A stretch of DNA of 18,905 nucleotides from Elusimicrobia bacterium RIFCSPLOWO2_01_FULL_59_12 (GCA_001800075.1 MGUR01000025.1:6622-25526); one strand, 5' to 3'. Positions 6,930 through 13,518 are shown, counted from the stretch's first letter. Notes: generated by a model from the letters alone, not told the origin. Program-made: numbers and translations.

Positions 6930-6960
6930 CATCGCCACCCCTGTTAAACAGGCGGCGATG
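6930..6960 (+). terminator. Hairpin between STAS-like and Fic genes
   Basis: CATCGCC (6930-6936) pairs with GGCGATG (6954-6960), and an inner stem CCTGT/ACAGG surrounds TAA. A second small stem (AGGGG/CCCCT, 6908-6921) precedes it. Stable, but there is no T-tract; probable 3' boundary of the HTH-ATPase operon. Confidence 0.4.
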
Positions 6961-6991
6961 GTCAGCATGCATGAGCCAAATAAGACTGGCA

Positions 6992-7025
6992 TATAGCTCA
7001 CGAAATGGCTATTCTATGAGCTATA
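6992..7025. promoter_or_regulatory. Inverted repeat upstream of the Fic gene
   Basis: TATAGCTCA (6992-7000) and TGAGCTATA (7017-7025) are perfect 9-bp inverted arms separated by 16 bp, ending 3 bp before the Fic ATG. The Fic protein has a C-terminal winged helix, so this may be its own operator. Confidence 0.5.
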
Positions 7026-7028
7026 CGA

Positions 7029-8165
7029 ATGGATCCTATAAATCATAAAACTTGGAATTGGCGGCGACCAGATTGGCCGAATTTCCGCTACGACGCTCAC
7101 CGGCTCGAACAGCAGGAATCCTCCTTCTTGAATCGCGGCGGGATTCTTGTGGGAACGATCAAGCACCTAAACGCGGCCGATGGCGATCAATTGCGGATTG
7201 AATTGATGAGCAATGAGGCTGTCCAGACCTCGGCGATTGAGGGTGAGATTGTTGATCGGGACAGCGTGCAATCCTCGCTTCGCCGGCAGTTTGGGCTAAA
7301 AACGGATGATCGCCGGATCCCCCCCGCCGAACAAGGCATAGCCGCCATGATGATTGATCTTTATCGATCCTATGCTGAAAAGCTGACGCATGAAACCATG
7401 TTCCGTTGGCATCGGCTGCTGACCAATGGACGCCGGGACCTAAAAGATATAGGGCAATACCGAACCCATCCCGAACCGATGGTGATTGCCTCTGGCCGAT
7501 ACGATGAGCCGAAGATTCATTTCGAAGCGCCGCCATCAACGGTGGTTCCGAAAGAGATGGGCCGCTTTGTCGATTGGTTTAACGCCGGCGCTTCGGGCGG
7601 ACCCAGCGCCCTTCCCGCTCTCGCCCGCGCCGGCATCGCACATCTCCACTTTGTTTCGATCCATCCGTTTGAAGATGGCAACGGACGAATCAGTCGCGCT
7701 CTGGCTGAGAAAGTTCTGGCACAGAGCCTCGGCCTGCCCACGTTGATCACGTTGTCGGACACGATCGAACGCCGACGCAAGGATTACTATCGCGCGTTGG
7801 AGGCTGCCAATCGTGACAATGACATCGACCCTTGGCTGAGCTGGTTTGCTGGGACCGTCATCGATGCACAGCAGGCGACGCAGGTTCGAGCAGAATGTGT
7901 GATTGAAAAAACGAAATTGTTGGATCGCCTAAGAAACCAACTGAACCCGCGGCAGGAAAAAGTCATCTTGCGCATGTTTCAGGAGGGGCCGGACGGATTT
8001 AAGGGCGGGATGAGCGCCGGCAAGTACATCCGCATCGCGCCGACCTCGCGCGCCACGGCCACACGCGACCTGCAGGACTTAGTCGAAAAAGGCGCGTTGA
8101 TTCGTAAAGGAGAACTGAAAGGGTCACGGTATTATATAGTCAGTATAGTCAGGGGGACGCCGTGA
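7029..8165 (+). CDS. Fic-family protein with DUF4172 N-terminus and C-terminal winged HTH
   Basis: The 378-residue protein has a DUF4172-like N-terminus (WNWRRPDWPNFRYD), an inhibitory-helix motif TSAIEG matching (S/T)xxxE(G/N) near residue 70, and the full Fic catalytic motif HPFEDGNGRISR beginning at His212. Family members transfer AMP from ATP to target proteins, and the intact N-terminal motif indicates a class II, self-inhibited enzyme. The last ~80 residues (LNPRQEKVILRMFQEG...TSRATATRDLQDLVEKGALIRKG) are a winged HTH, suggesting DNA binding and autoregulation through the inverted repeat just upstream. No separate antitoxin gene is needed for this class. Complete by length and motifs. 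Confidence 0.9.
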   Translation: MDPINHKTWNWRRPDWPNFRYDAHRLEQQESSFLNRGGILVGTIKHLNAADGDQLRIELMSNEAVQTSAIEGEIVDRDSVQSSLRRQFGLKTDDRRIPPAEQGIAAMMIDLYRSYAEKLTHETMFRWHRLLTNGRRDLKDIGQYRTHPEPMVIASGRYDEPKIHFEAPPSTVVPKEMGRFVDWFNAGASGGPSALPALARAGIAHLHFVSIHPFEDGNGRISRALAEKVLAQSLGLPTLITLSDTIERRRKDYYRALEAANRDNDIDPWLSWFAGTVIDAQQATQVRAECVIEKTKLLDRLRNQLNPRQEKVILRMFQEGPDGFKGGMSAGKYIRIAPTSRATATRDLQDLVEKGALIRKGELKGSRYYIVSIVRGTP

Positions 8166-8347
8166 TGCGTCACGAGCATCAGCAGATCAAGCAGCGCTTG
8201 GCGGTGATCGCTTCACGGCTCTCCGCCGGAGAGTCTGGGACGGAAGCGGGGGAGTCCGATCTGCATAACCCGAGGGGACGCAGCTGCTTAACTGCTTTTC
8301 CGGCGCCGCTTGAAGCCGAAAGGAAGTTAAGCAGGAACGTCCCCTGA
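8162..8347 (+). CDS. Short unknown reading frame running into a REP hairpin
   Basis: GTG 8162 overlaps the Fic stop, and the first ~28 residues (MMRHEHQQIKQRLAVIASRLSAGESG) look protein-like and helical. From about codon 36 the frame is simply the translated 82-bp hairpin repeat. It is most likely a gene remnant cut by the repeat, or not a gene at all. No family recognised. Confidence 0.25.
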   Translation: MMRHEHQQIKQRLAVIASRLSAGESGTEAGESDLHNPRGRSCLTAFPAPLEAERKLSRNVP

Positions 8348-8350
8348 AAC
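8269..8350 (+). repeat. 82-bp REP-like hairpin, copy 1
   Basis: Nested inverted repeats: GGGGACG/CGTCCCC outside and CTGCTTAACT/AGTTAAGCAG inside. An almost identical copy (one mismatch) lies at 9196-9277 in the same orientation. Structure and spacing fit REP sequences mobilised by RAYT/IS200-like transposases; no such transposase is in the window. Confidence 0.8.
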
Positions 8351-8389
8351 TCAGAAGCCAGGCACCAGGCCCCACAAATTGGACGCTGA

Positions 8390-8410
8390 TTTGGGTAGAA
8401 ATTGGGTAGA
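8390..8410. repeat. Att-arm-like doublet C
   Basis: TTTGGGTAGAAATTGGGTAG follows AAATTGGACG, matching the AAATTGGACCT context of doublet A (3684-3693). It lies upstream of the DUF5678-like gene. Confidence 0.5.
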
Positions 8411-8442
8411 CTTGTCGACGAGCATTTCCATCTAAAATAGGG

Positions 8443-8448
8443 TATACT
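8443..8448 (+). promoter_or_regulatory. -10 box of the DUF5678/retropepsin pair
   Basis: TATACT ends 6 bp before ATG 8455, with no Shine-Dalgarno between, giving another probable leaderless start. An alternative TAAAAT at 8433-8438 with TTGTCG (8412-8417) has a short 15-bp spacer. Confidence 0.4.
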
Positions 8449-8454
8449 TTTATC

Positions 8455-8661
8455 ATGAAAACAAAACGACCCAAAGTGATCGACATGACGCCTCTGTACC
8501 GGAAATACCCCGGCAAGTTCGTTGCGCTTACCCCCGATCACAGAAAGTTCATTGCAGCCATGGATACTCTTAGCGAAGCCCTTCGTGAGGCCCGGAATCG
8601 TGGTGTAGAACATCCCCTCGTAGAACGGATTCCGTGGGAGGCTAGAAGCTACTTGTTGTGA
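8455..8661 (+). CDS. DUF5678-like small protein
   Basis: The 68-residue product contains LYRKYPGKFVALTPDHRKFIAAMDTLSEALREARNRGVEHPLVERIP, the pattern of DUF5678-type proteins (Y.GK.VA...D..V...G.....A...G...P...R.P). Such proteins usually sit next to retropepsin-like or PIN genes and are suspected partner or antitoxin-like proteins. The next gene overlaps by GTGA (8658-8661). Family call moderate; role unknown. Confidence 0.6.
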   Translation: MKTKRPKVIDMTPLYRKYPGKFVALTPDHRKFIAAMDTLSEALREARNRGVEHPLVERIPWEARSYLL

Positions 8662-9077
8662 ACAAAATCCAGTTTCCCTATAAGCGCTACCCAGGAGCGC
8701 CGGGGGCACCTCCTACCTGCCGTCCTGTAATCCCAGTCACTCTCTTTGCCGGAAAAGGTGTCGCCGAATTCCACGCTTTAATTGACTCCGGCGCCGACCC
8801 ATGCACGTTTCCAGGGCTTGTCGCTAAGGATCTGGGATTCAAAATTGAGAAGGGCGAACGGCGGCTTTTTTCAGGAATTGGTGACAGCGTGATGGCCTAT
8901 CGGCATACCACGCTCATTACGGTGGCGAAGATACGACTAGCCGTCGAGGTTTACTATTCCCATCAATGGGACGACATGCCTTTCGGCCTCCTTGGGCAGG
9001 AAGGCTTCTTCTCTCGCTTCAGCGTCCATTTCGATTACAAGAAAAAACTCGTCCATCTTTCTCGTTACAGCTTGTAA
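8658..9077 (+). CDS. Retropepsin-like (clan AA) aspartic protease-type protein
   Basis: The 139-residue product, starting at GTG within the GTGA overlap, shows the single-lobed clan AA aspartyl protease pattern: ALIDSGADPCTFP (catalytic DSG, residues ~40-52), a hydrophobic pre-flap region (RRLFSGIGDSV), and FGLLGQEGFFSRFSVHFDYKKKLVHL, the conserved LLG-x-FF..F.V.FD segment. One lobe means it should act as a dimer. With the DUF5678-like gene it forms a conserved type of bacterial gene pair of unknown purpose. The catalytic Asp is intact. Confidence 0.82.
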   Translation: MNKIQFPYKRYPGAPGAPPTCRPVIPVTLFAGKGVAEFHALIDSGADPCTFPGLVAKDLGFKIEKGERRLFSGIGDSVMAYRHTTLITVAKIRLAVEVYYSHQWDDMPFGLLGQEGFFSRFSVHFDYKKKLVHLSRYSL

Positions 9078-9163
9078 GCCGCCCCTGTCCCTGCCGAGAC
9101 CGTCCTCCGCCACTACACCGCTGGCAGACCCGCCGAAGACTCCTCCGTGGCTGCTTGATGTAC

Positions 9164-9192
9164 ACATGCCCCAACCCCTAGCGCAGATGCTG
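9164..9192 (+). repeat. 29-bp dispersed repeat, copy 2
   Basis: It matches 4411-4439 with one mismatch and abuts REP hairpin copy 2 by 3 bp. The preceding 86 bp (9078-9163) hold no recognisable gene. Confidence 0.75.
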
Positions 9193-9195
9193 TAG

Positions 9196-9277
9196 CCCGA
9201 GGGGACGCAGCTGCTTAACTGCTTTTCCGGCGCCGCTTGAAGCCGAAAGGAAGTTAAGCGGGAACGTCCCCTGAAAC
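9196..9277 (+). repeat. 82-bp REP-like hairpin, copy 2
   Basis: It is identical to 8269-8350 except one base. It ends only 22 bp before the tRNA-Val 5' half, so it sits in that gene's promoter region; a TAAAAT at 9281-9286 could be the remaining -10. Confidence 0.8.
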
Positions 9278-9299
9278 TGTTAAAATGAGGCTCGATTTC

Positions 9300-9338
9300 G
9301 CCCGGTTAGCTCAGTGGTAGAGCGTTTCCTTGACATGG
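9300..9338 (+). pseudogene. 5' half of host tRNA-Val(GAC), split by integration
   Basis: Acceptor 5' strand GCCCGGT (9300-9306), D-arm GCTC/GAGC (9309-9312, 9320-9323), anticodon stem TTTCC (9325-9329), loop TTGACAT with anticodon GAC at 9332-9334, then GG. After 9338 the sequence leaves the tRNA. The missing half, GGAAA...ACCGGGCA, is at 18871-18905, and its acceptor strand is perfectly complementary to this one. Confidence 0.88.
9326..9338 (+). repeat. attL core (13-bp direct repeat)
   Basis: TTCCTTGACATGG covers the anticodon loop and part of the anticodon stem of the host tRNA and is identical to 18860-18872. The strand crossover lies within it. Confidence 0.85.
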
Positions 9339-9394
9339 GCTTCCCACCACTTGTGATCTAGTAGGATTCAGACGGAAAACACCTTATCGCACTT

Positions 9395-9444
9395 GGATCA
9401 AATAGGATCAATTAGGACCTAAACTTGGGGGAAAGTTGGGGGAA
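9395..9444. promoter_or_regulatory. Left arm sites of the element (doublet D)
   Basis: GGATCAAATAGGATCAA, then AACTTGGGGGAAAGTTGGGGGAA (9422-9444) as a direct-repeat pair spaced 11 bp. The same pair occurs at the right end (18774-18798). Paired repeats inside both ends are the usual layout for arm-type binding sites of tyrosine integrases. The stretch 9339-9475 contains no gene. Confidence 0.6.
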
Positions 9445-9475
9445 CCAAATTTTATGACTACGCACCAAAGAGGTA

Positions 9476-9871
9476 ATGCAACTCATGCCTGAAACCCCCC
9501 CGCAAACCGCCATCGCCCGCCAACCGGACGGCCGCTTTATCAAAGGCGTTTCCGGCAATCCTTCCGGCCGGGAAAAGGGTTTGATTTCGTACATCAAGTC
9601 GAAAACCCGCGACGGCCGCGATCTGGTGAACATCCTGCACAAATTCGCCAGCGGCCAAATCAAAGCGACCCCACAAGTCCGGCTGCAAGCGACGGTGGAG
9701 TTATTGAATCGCGGGTTCGGTCGCGCGCCGATCCAGGTTGACGGCGACGGCACGGAAGGCATCTTATTTTTTGAGATGGTGCGCTTGATCCAATTCGGCC
9801 GCGAGCAAAAACATTTCGGCGAGAACGCCATTGAAACGACCCCCCAAGATCATCCTGCCGACGGGTCATAG
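9476..9871 (+). CDS. DUF5681-type protein, candidate terminase small subunit
   Basis: Residues ~12-35 contain QPDGRFIKGVSGNPSGREKG, the G.F.KG.SGNP.GR signature of DUF5681, a family often found directly upstream of large terminase genes. The remaining ~95 residues are helical and charged. It overlaps TerL by 41 bp. AAAGAGG (9467-9473) lies only 2 bp before ATG 9476 and 11 bp before the in-frame ATG 9485 (MPETPP), so the shorter 128-residue form is also possible. The DNA-recognition role in packaging is inferred from position and family. Confidence 0.7.
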   Translation: MQLMPETPPQTAIARQPDGRFIKGVSGNPSGREKGLISYIKSKTRDGRDLVNILHKFASGQIKATPQVRLQATVELLNRGFGRAPIQVDGDGTEGILFFEMVRLIQFGREQKHFGENAIETTPQDHPADGS

Positions 9872-11465
9872 CGACGCGCTCGCCACTTACGGCGACAAAT
9901 TGTGGCGGATGTCCCACCTCTACAAAATCCGCGACAAAGACCGCCGGATCGTTTCGCTTAAACCGAACGCGGTCCAGCTTCGCATGTGCGAGCAGACCCA
10001 AAACGACGAGCCGGTCCGGGCCTTTTTCTTAAAGTCCCGTCAGCAAGGCGTCTCGAGTTGGTGGCTGATCTGGTGGTTGGATGACACGATCTTTACGCCG
10101 AACACGATCACCGGGATCCTGGCGCACTCGCTGGAGAGCTTGCAGCACCTCTGGCAGATTCTCCGCGTGGCGTTGGAGAATATGCCGAACGAATTTAAAC
10201 CGCAGATCCGCAAATCGACCGAGCATGAATTCGCGTTCACAACCAACAGCCGCATTTTCACGTCGCTTTCTATCCGCTCAACAGCCGTTCATAACCTGCA
10301 TGTGTCGGAGGCATGTTACGTCGACAGCGGGGAGTTGGAAGCAACGCTCGCCGCGTGCAGTCCGAAATCCAATATCACGCTCGAGTCGACCGGCAACGGC
10401 GTCGGAGGGCTGGGCTATGAACTTTTCCAAAATGCCAAACTCAACATGAACGGCTTCAAGTGCGGGTTTTTCCCGTGGTATCTAAGCCCGGAATATGCCG
10501 CCCAGCGCGACCCTTCCATGCCGCCTTTGATCCGCACGGCCGACGAAACCAAACTCACCGCGATAGCGGCCCGTGACTACGGCATTTCAATTTCCGATGA
10601 GCAAATCCTGTGGCGGCGGATGACGCAGAAGGCCCTTAAAGCGACGTTTCAGCAGGAATTTCCCGAAAACGATATTGAAGCGTTTCTTACGTCCGGCGGC
10701 CGTTACTTCGACGGCAAAAAAGTCATGGTGCTGATAAACGAAGCGCGAACGTATCTCAGAAAAAACCCGCCGCATGAGCAGACCGAACATTACACGGCTT
10801 TCTTTCCGCCGGAAGCCGGGCACGTTTACGCCGCCGGCGCGGACGTCGCCGAGGGGTTGGGCGGCGACTATAGCGTGCTAACGATCCTGGACGCGACGGC
10901 GGGACGGACCGCGTTTCGTTATCGCGGGCACATGGCCATTGACGCTTTCGCCGCGCTCTGCGCGAAGCGGGCCGCCGCCTACAACAATTGCCTGTTGGCC
11001 GTCGAACGAAATAATCACGGGCACGCCGTGATAAATCTTTTACGCGAAGTGCATCGTTACCCAAACTTGTATTACGAATCAGGGGGCCAGCGCGCGGTCG
11101 CACGCGAATTTATCGAACCGGCCTATGGATGGTTGACCAGCAGTAAGACCAAGCCGATCATGCTGGATCAGCTAAAACTTGCGGTTGAAGGCGATTCGCT
11201 GGAAGATGAAAAGACGTTTTCACCGGAAGTGATGATACTGGATGAACTCTTTTTAAGTGAAGCACTCAGTTTTGTCGAAAAAGATGGGAAGCTGACAGCC
11301 GAAGCCGGCAAGCATGACGACTGCATTATCAGCCTTGCAATTGCATATCAAATGTATCTTAAAGAAAAGATCAAGGAGTCCAGGAAAGACTTCGGTATTT
11401 TGGTCGGGGGGCGCAGAGAATCGTTTCAAAAGCTGGATAAAGCTTTGCGCCTCTCATACGAGTAA
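9831..11465 (+). CDS. Phage terminase large subunit (TerL)
   Basis: This is a 544-residue packaging motor with both domains visible. ATPase: deviant Walker A FFLKSRQQGVSS (residues ~65-76), Walker B NLHVSE ending at Glu160, and coupling motif LESTGNG (~184-190). Nuclease (RNase H fold): AGADVAEGLGGDYS with Asp338, AVERNNHGHA with Glu392, and KHDDCIISLAIAYQ with Asp496/497. The start is TTG 9831, inside the small-subunit gene; ATG 9909 (residue 27) is an alternative that would lose little. In a phage this enzyme cuts concatemers and pumps DNA into proheads. Here it stands without portal or capsid genes. All catalytic residues appear intact, arguing against simple decay. Confidence 0.92.
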   Translation: MKRPPKIILPTGHSDALATYGDKLWRMSHLYKIRDKDRRIVSLKPNAVQLRMCEQTQNDEPVRAFFLKSRQQGVSSWWLIWWLDDTIFTPNTITGILAHSLESLQHLWQILRVALENMPNEFKPQIRKSTEHEFAFTTNSRIFTSLSIRSTAVHNLHVSEACYVDSGELEATLAACSPKSNITLESTGNGVGGLGYELFQNAKLNMNGFKCGFFPWYLSPEYAAQRDPSMPPLIRTADETKLTAIAARDYGISISDEQILWRRMTQKALKATFQQEFPENDIEAFLTSGGRYFDGKKVMVLINEARTYLRKNPPHEQTEHYTAFFPPEAGHVYAAGADVAEGLGGDYSVLTILDATAGRTAFRYRGHMAIDAFAALCAKRAAAYNNCLLAVERNNHGHAVINLLREVHRYPNLYYESGGQRAVAREFIEPAYGWLTSSKTKPIMLDQLKLAVEGDSLEDEKTFSPEVMILDELFLSEALSFVEKDGKLTAEAGKHDDCIISLAIAYQMYLKEKIKESRKDFGILVGGRRESFQKLDKALRLSYE

Positions 11466-11671
11466 ATTAAATAATAAGTGTTGTATATATAGATCCTGGG
11501 TGCTGGGGGCTTGGAGGGAAGGAAGGGAAGGAAGGAAAAACGCGCGCCGCGCCTTTTCTGCTTTGACTTTTTCCAACTCTCTGACGCAGGACAAATTTAT
11601 ATCGACGGTAAACGCAGGCTTGCTTCGTGTGCGCGATGTCCCCAAATCAAATGTTTAAGTGCCGCGTGGTT
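11466..11671. other. Intergenic stretch between convergent genes
   Basis: No gene is visible. It contains an AT-rich start, a purine-rich GGAAGG tract (about 11513-11538) and a GC-rich GCGCGCCGCGCC (11543-11554). No convincing terminator was found although the two flanking genes converge here. Confidence 0.4.
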
Positions 11672-12301
11672 TTAGGCGACCGCTCCGACGGTAAAAGCCT
11701 CAGCTTTTGGGGTGGGTTTTAGTGCCAATGCCCGGGCTATCGTCATGCGCGAAATGCCAAGCGTTCGGCCTATCGCCCTGAAAGATCGCCCTTCCAGAAG
11801 CATCCGACGCGCTTGAGCGGCGTCTACAGCGACCCTGGGACGCCCTAAACGCTTGCCACGGGCAACGGCGCGGCGCAGACCTGACCGGACGCGCTCAACG
11901 ATCAAGCTCCGCTCAAACTCCGCCAAAGACCCCATGACCCCGAACACCATCCGGCCCTGCGGGGTAGAAGTATCGACCGACTCCTGATAGCTCACGAAAT
12001 CAACCCCCAGGCGGCGCAGTTCTTCCAGGGAGTTGACCAGGTGGGCCAAGCTCCTGGCGAAGCGGTCAAACCGCCAAACTAAAAGCACGTCGATCTTCCG
12101 CTTCCTGGCCAAGTCCATGACCGCCTTCAACTGCGGCCGGTCGTCTTTGGTCCCGCTGATCCCATTGTCAACGCACTCCGCTACAACGTCCCAGCCGCGA
12201 GCCTGACAATGCCCCCTCAAATCAAGTAGCTGGTTTTCGGTCGTTTGATCCTTCGTGGATACCCTCGCGTAAATTGCTATGCGCTTCGGCTTCGTTTCCA
12301 T
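11672..12301 (-). CDS. Serine recombinase (resolvase/invertase family)
   Basis: The 209-residue product has the complete small serine recombinase layout: IAIYARVSTKDQ with nucleophile Ser15, CVDNGISGTKDDRPQLKAVMDLARKRKIDVLLVWRFDRFARS (residues ~42-84) with the conserved arginines, GSLAEFERSLIVERVRSGLRRAVARGKRLGRP along the long helix E, and a C-terminal HTH (SFRAIGRTLGISRMTIARAL). Shine-Dalgarno AGGAGG lies on the minus strand at about 12308-12313. Such enzymes resolve multimers or invert segments. It is the only minus-strand gene in the element and is divergent from the RHH operon across a palindrome. Confidence 0.93.
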   Translation of the reverse strand: METKPKRIAIYARVSTKDQTTENQLLDLRGHCQARGWDVVAECVDNGISGTKDDRPQLKAVMDLARKRKIDVLLVWRFDRFARSLAHLVNSLEELRRLGVDFVSYQESVDTSTPQGRMVFGVMGSLAEFERSLIVERVRSGLRRAVARGKRLGRPRVAVDAAQARRMLLEGRSFRAIGRTLGISRMTIARALALKPTPKAEAFTVGAVA

Positions 12302-12357
12302 GTGTGTCCTCCTGTGATTTCGGCTTCCCTGGTGGGCTACTCACACCATTATATCAA

Positions 12358-12374
12358 GACTACTTGCAGTAGTC
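12358..12374. promoter_or_regulatory. 17-bp palindrome between divergent resolvase and RHH genes
   Basis: GACTAC-TTGCA-GTAGTC, 6-bp perfect arms around 5 bp, lies in the 97-bp divergent intergenic region, 25 bp upstream of an RHH gene. A probable operator for the RHH protein. Confidence 0.5.
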
Positions 12375-12398
12375 ACTCGAATTATGTAGGATGAGGGC

Positions 12399-12578
12399 AT
12401 GGCAAAGAAAAAGAAGGGTTTAATGGGAGTTGAATTTTATAAGGGCGCGGGCTTCGTGAAGAAAATCCTGATCCACGTGGACAAGGGCCTTCACGTTAAG
12501 CTCACGCGCATGGCCAAGCGGCGGGGTCAGTCGCTACAAATGACCGTGAGAGGGATGCTTGAGAAAGGGGCGAAATAA
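12399..12578 (+). CDS. Small ribbon-helix-helix-like DNA-binding protein
   Basis: ATG 12399 (preceded by GGATGAGGGC) encodes 59 residues, very basic at the N-terminus (MAKKKKGLM). KKILIHVDKGLHVKLTRMAKRRGQSLQMTVRGMLEKG fits a beta strand, helix, GxSxxxT turn and helix of the RHH/CopG type. RHH dimers bind short palindromes, and one lies just upstream at 12358-12374. It starts a run of three small genes. Probable regulator; exact role unknown. Confidence 0.65.
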   Translation: MAKKKKGLMGVEFYKGAGFVKKILIHVDKGLHVKLTRMAKRRGQSLQMTVRGMLEKGAK

Positions 12579-12580
12579 CA

Positions 12581-12811
12581 GTGATAGAGTTCGAGGAGTT
12601 AAAAGAGAAATGGGAATTGACCGTTGATAAACTGCCGGTTTCTGAGTTAATCGAAATTCTGGAACAAGTGAGAATGGAATCAACAAGGATTCACAACCTC
12701 TCCGAACATTTGGAAGAGAAAAAAGCACTGTTTCACAGAAAATCCTATCTCCAATATCAGGCAGCTTATCTTGAGGAATTGATAGAGCGTAAAGAGGCGG
12801 GCCGATGTTGA
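12581..12811 (+). CDS. Small helical protein, unknown
   Basis: The 76-residue product starts at GTG 12581, 2 bp after the RHH stop, with GAAAGGGG upstream. It is acidic and helical throughout (FEELKEKWELTVDKLPVSELIEILEQVRMESTRIHNLSEHLEEKKALF), with coiled-coil character. It overlaps the lipoprotein gene by 7 bp, so it belongs to the same operon. No family recognised. Confidence 0.6.
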   Translation: MIEFEELKEKWELTVDKLPVSELIEILEQVRMESTRIHNLSEHLEEKKALFHRKSYLQYQAAYLEELIERKEAGRC

Positions 12812-13023
12812 AGCTCCGCATTTTACTGGCATTGGCCGCGCTGGCACTCGCAGGGTGCACTCGCTGGAACGAGTTTTACGGCGTCAGTAGCTTCTCGGAA
12901 TTCATGCAGGAAATGGGGTGCGTCCAGGAGTACGGCACCGATTGCGAGACTTACAGGAAAGACCCTGACGCCTACTGGCGACAAAGGGCGGCAACGCGGG
13001 CCGCGCTCAAGGACGACAAATGA
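12805..13023 (+). CDS. Small predicted lipoprotein
   Basis: The 72-residue product has a classic lipoprotein signal: MLKLRILLALAALALAGC with lipobox LAGC and lipidated Cys18. The mature part (~54 residues) has three further cysteines/charged stretches (MGCVQEYGTDCETYRKDPDAYWRQRAA). It starts inside the preceding gene. In satellites and prophages such small lipoproteins can act in superinfection exclusion, but nothing here proves that. Confidence 0.65.
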   Translation: MLKLRILLALAALALAGCTRWNEFYGVSSFSEFMQEMGCVQEYGTDCETYRKDPDAYWRQRAATRAALKDDK

Positions 13024-13064
13024 TCAACGCCCTCGACATTTTCCACCCTTTCCCGGCCACTGAT

Positions 13065-13225
13065 TGGTATATTTGAAGCCGGTCGAAAATTTAGCAGTCT
13101 GCCCGTAAGAAGGACTTGGGGCCTTCAACACGCTAGACGGACCATGACTACCGCCTCGGGGGCGGCAGCTCGGCTTCACTAGCGTGTTACCGAGTATGTG
13201 CCCCCTTCCTCTTTCGGGAGAAACC
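13065..13225 (+). ncRNA. Structured leader upstream of the 13226 gene
   Basis: An extended -10 TTGGTATATT (13064-13073) would start a leader near 13080. The leader holds GAAGG/CCTTC (13109-13113, 13122-13126), then a 10-bp perfect stem AACACGCTAG/CTAGCGTGTT (13127-13136, 13179-13188) enclosing CCGCC-TCGGG-GGCGG (13151-13165). Nested stems with a GC-rich inner hairpin suggest a regulatory RNA. It matches no known riboswitch class that I recognise. Confidence 0.4.
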
Positions 13226-13444
13226 GTGGAGGATATGGAGGCCAAGAAGCGCCAGCGCCGGGTGGATCGCTCAGAATTTGAAGGGCTAAGCCGCGATAAC
13301 CTTGTCGATAAATGCGTGGTCTTGGCGAATGGGCTGCACATCCTGGCGACAGAGGCCAATCAAACGTTGCGGCGAATGGAGCGGTATCGCGCAGCGGCCA
13401 CCCAGTGGCGGCAGAGGTACAGAAAAGTCGTACGCGCGGTATAA
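13226..13444 (+). CDS. Small basic helical protein, unknown
   Basis: GTG 13226 is chosen because GGGAG (13216-13220) lies 5 bp upstream; it yields 72 residues (VEDMEAKKRQRRVDRSEFEGLS...). The protein is basic and helical (LVDKCVVLANGLHILATEANQTLRRMERYRAAATQWRQRYRKVV), resembling small phage accessory proteins, but no family is recognised. Its last codons contain a consensus TATAAT (13440-13445) that may serve the downstream leader. Confidence 0.55.
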   Translation: MEDMEAKKRQRRVDRSEFEGLSRDNLVDKCVVLANGLHILATEANQTLRRMERYRAAATQWRQRYRKVVRAV

Positions 13445-13445
13445 T
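13440..13445 (+). promoter_or_regulatory. -10 box upstream of the 13482-13518 terminator
   Basis: Perfect TATAAT at the 3' end of the preceding gene. No good -35 at 17 bp (AGGTAC at 13417-13422). With the terminator 37 bp downstream it would make a transcript of about 65 nt. Confidence 0.35.
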
Positions 13446-13481
13446 GTAGGCACAACGGCGACCGTGACCGCCAACAATATC

Positions 13482-13518
13482 AATCCGCACCTCGCGTCAC
13501 GGCGGGGCGCGGATTTTT
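13482..13518 (+). terminator. Strong intrinsic terminator just before the 13529 start codon
   Basis: AATCCGC-a-CCTCGC (13482-13495) pairs with GCGGGG-c-GCGGATT (13502-13515), loop GTCACG, then TTTTT (13514-13518). It ends 10 bp before the next ATG, so it either ends the upstream operon or works as an attenuator for the downstream gene. Confidence 0.7.

Noticed and set aside
11513..11538. GGAAGG tandem tract as a functional repeat
   Set aside because: Short low-complexity purine run with no regular unit number or counterpart elsewhere.
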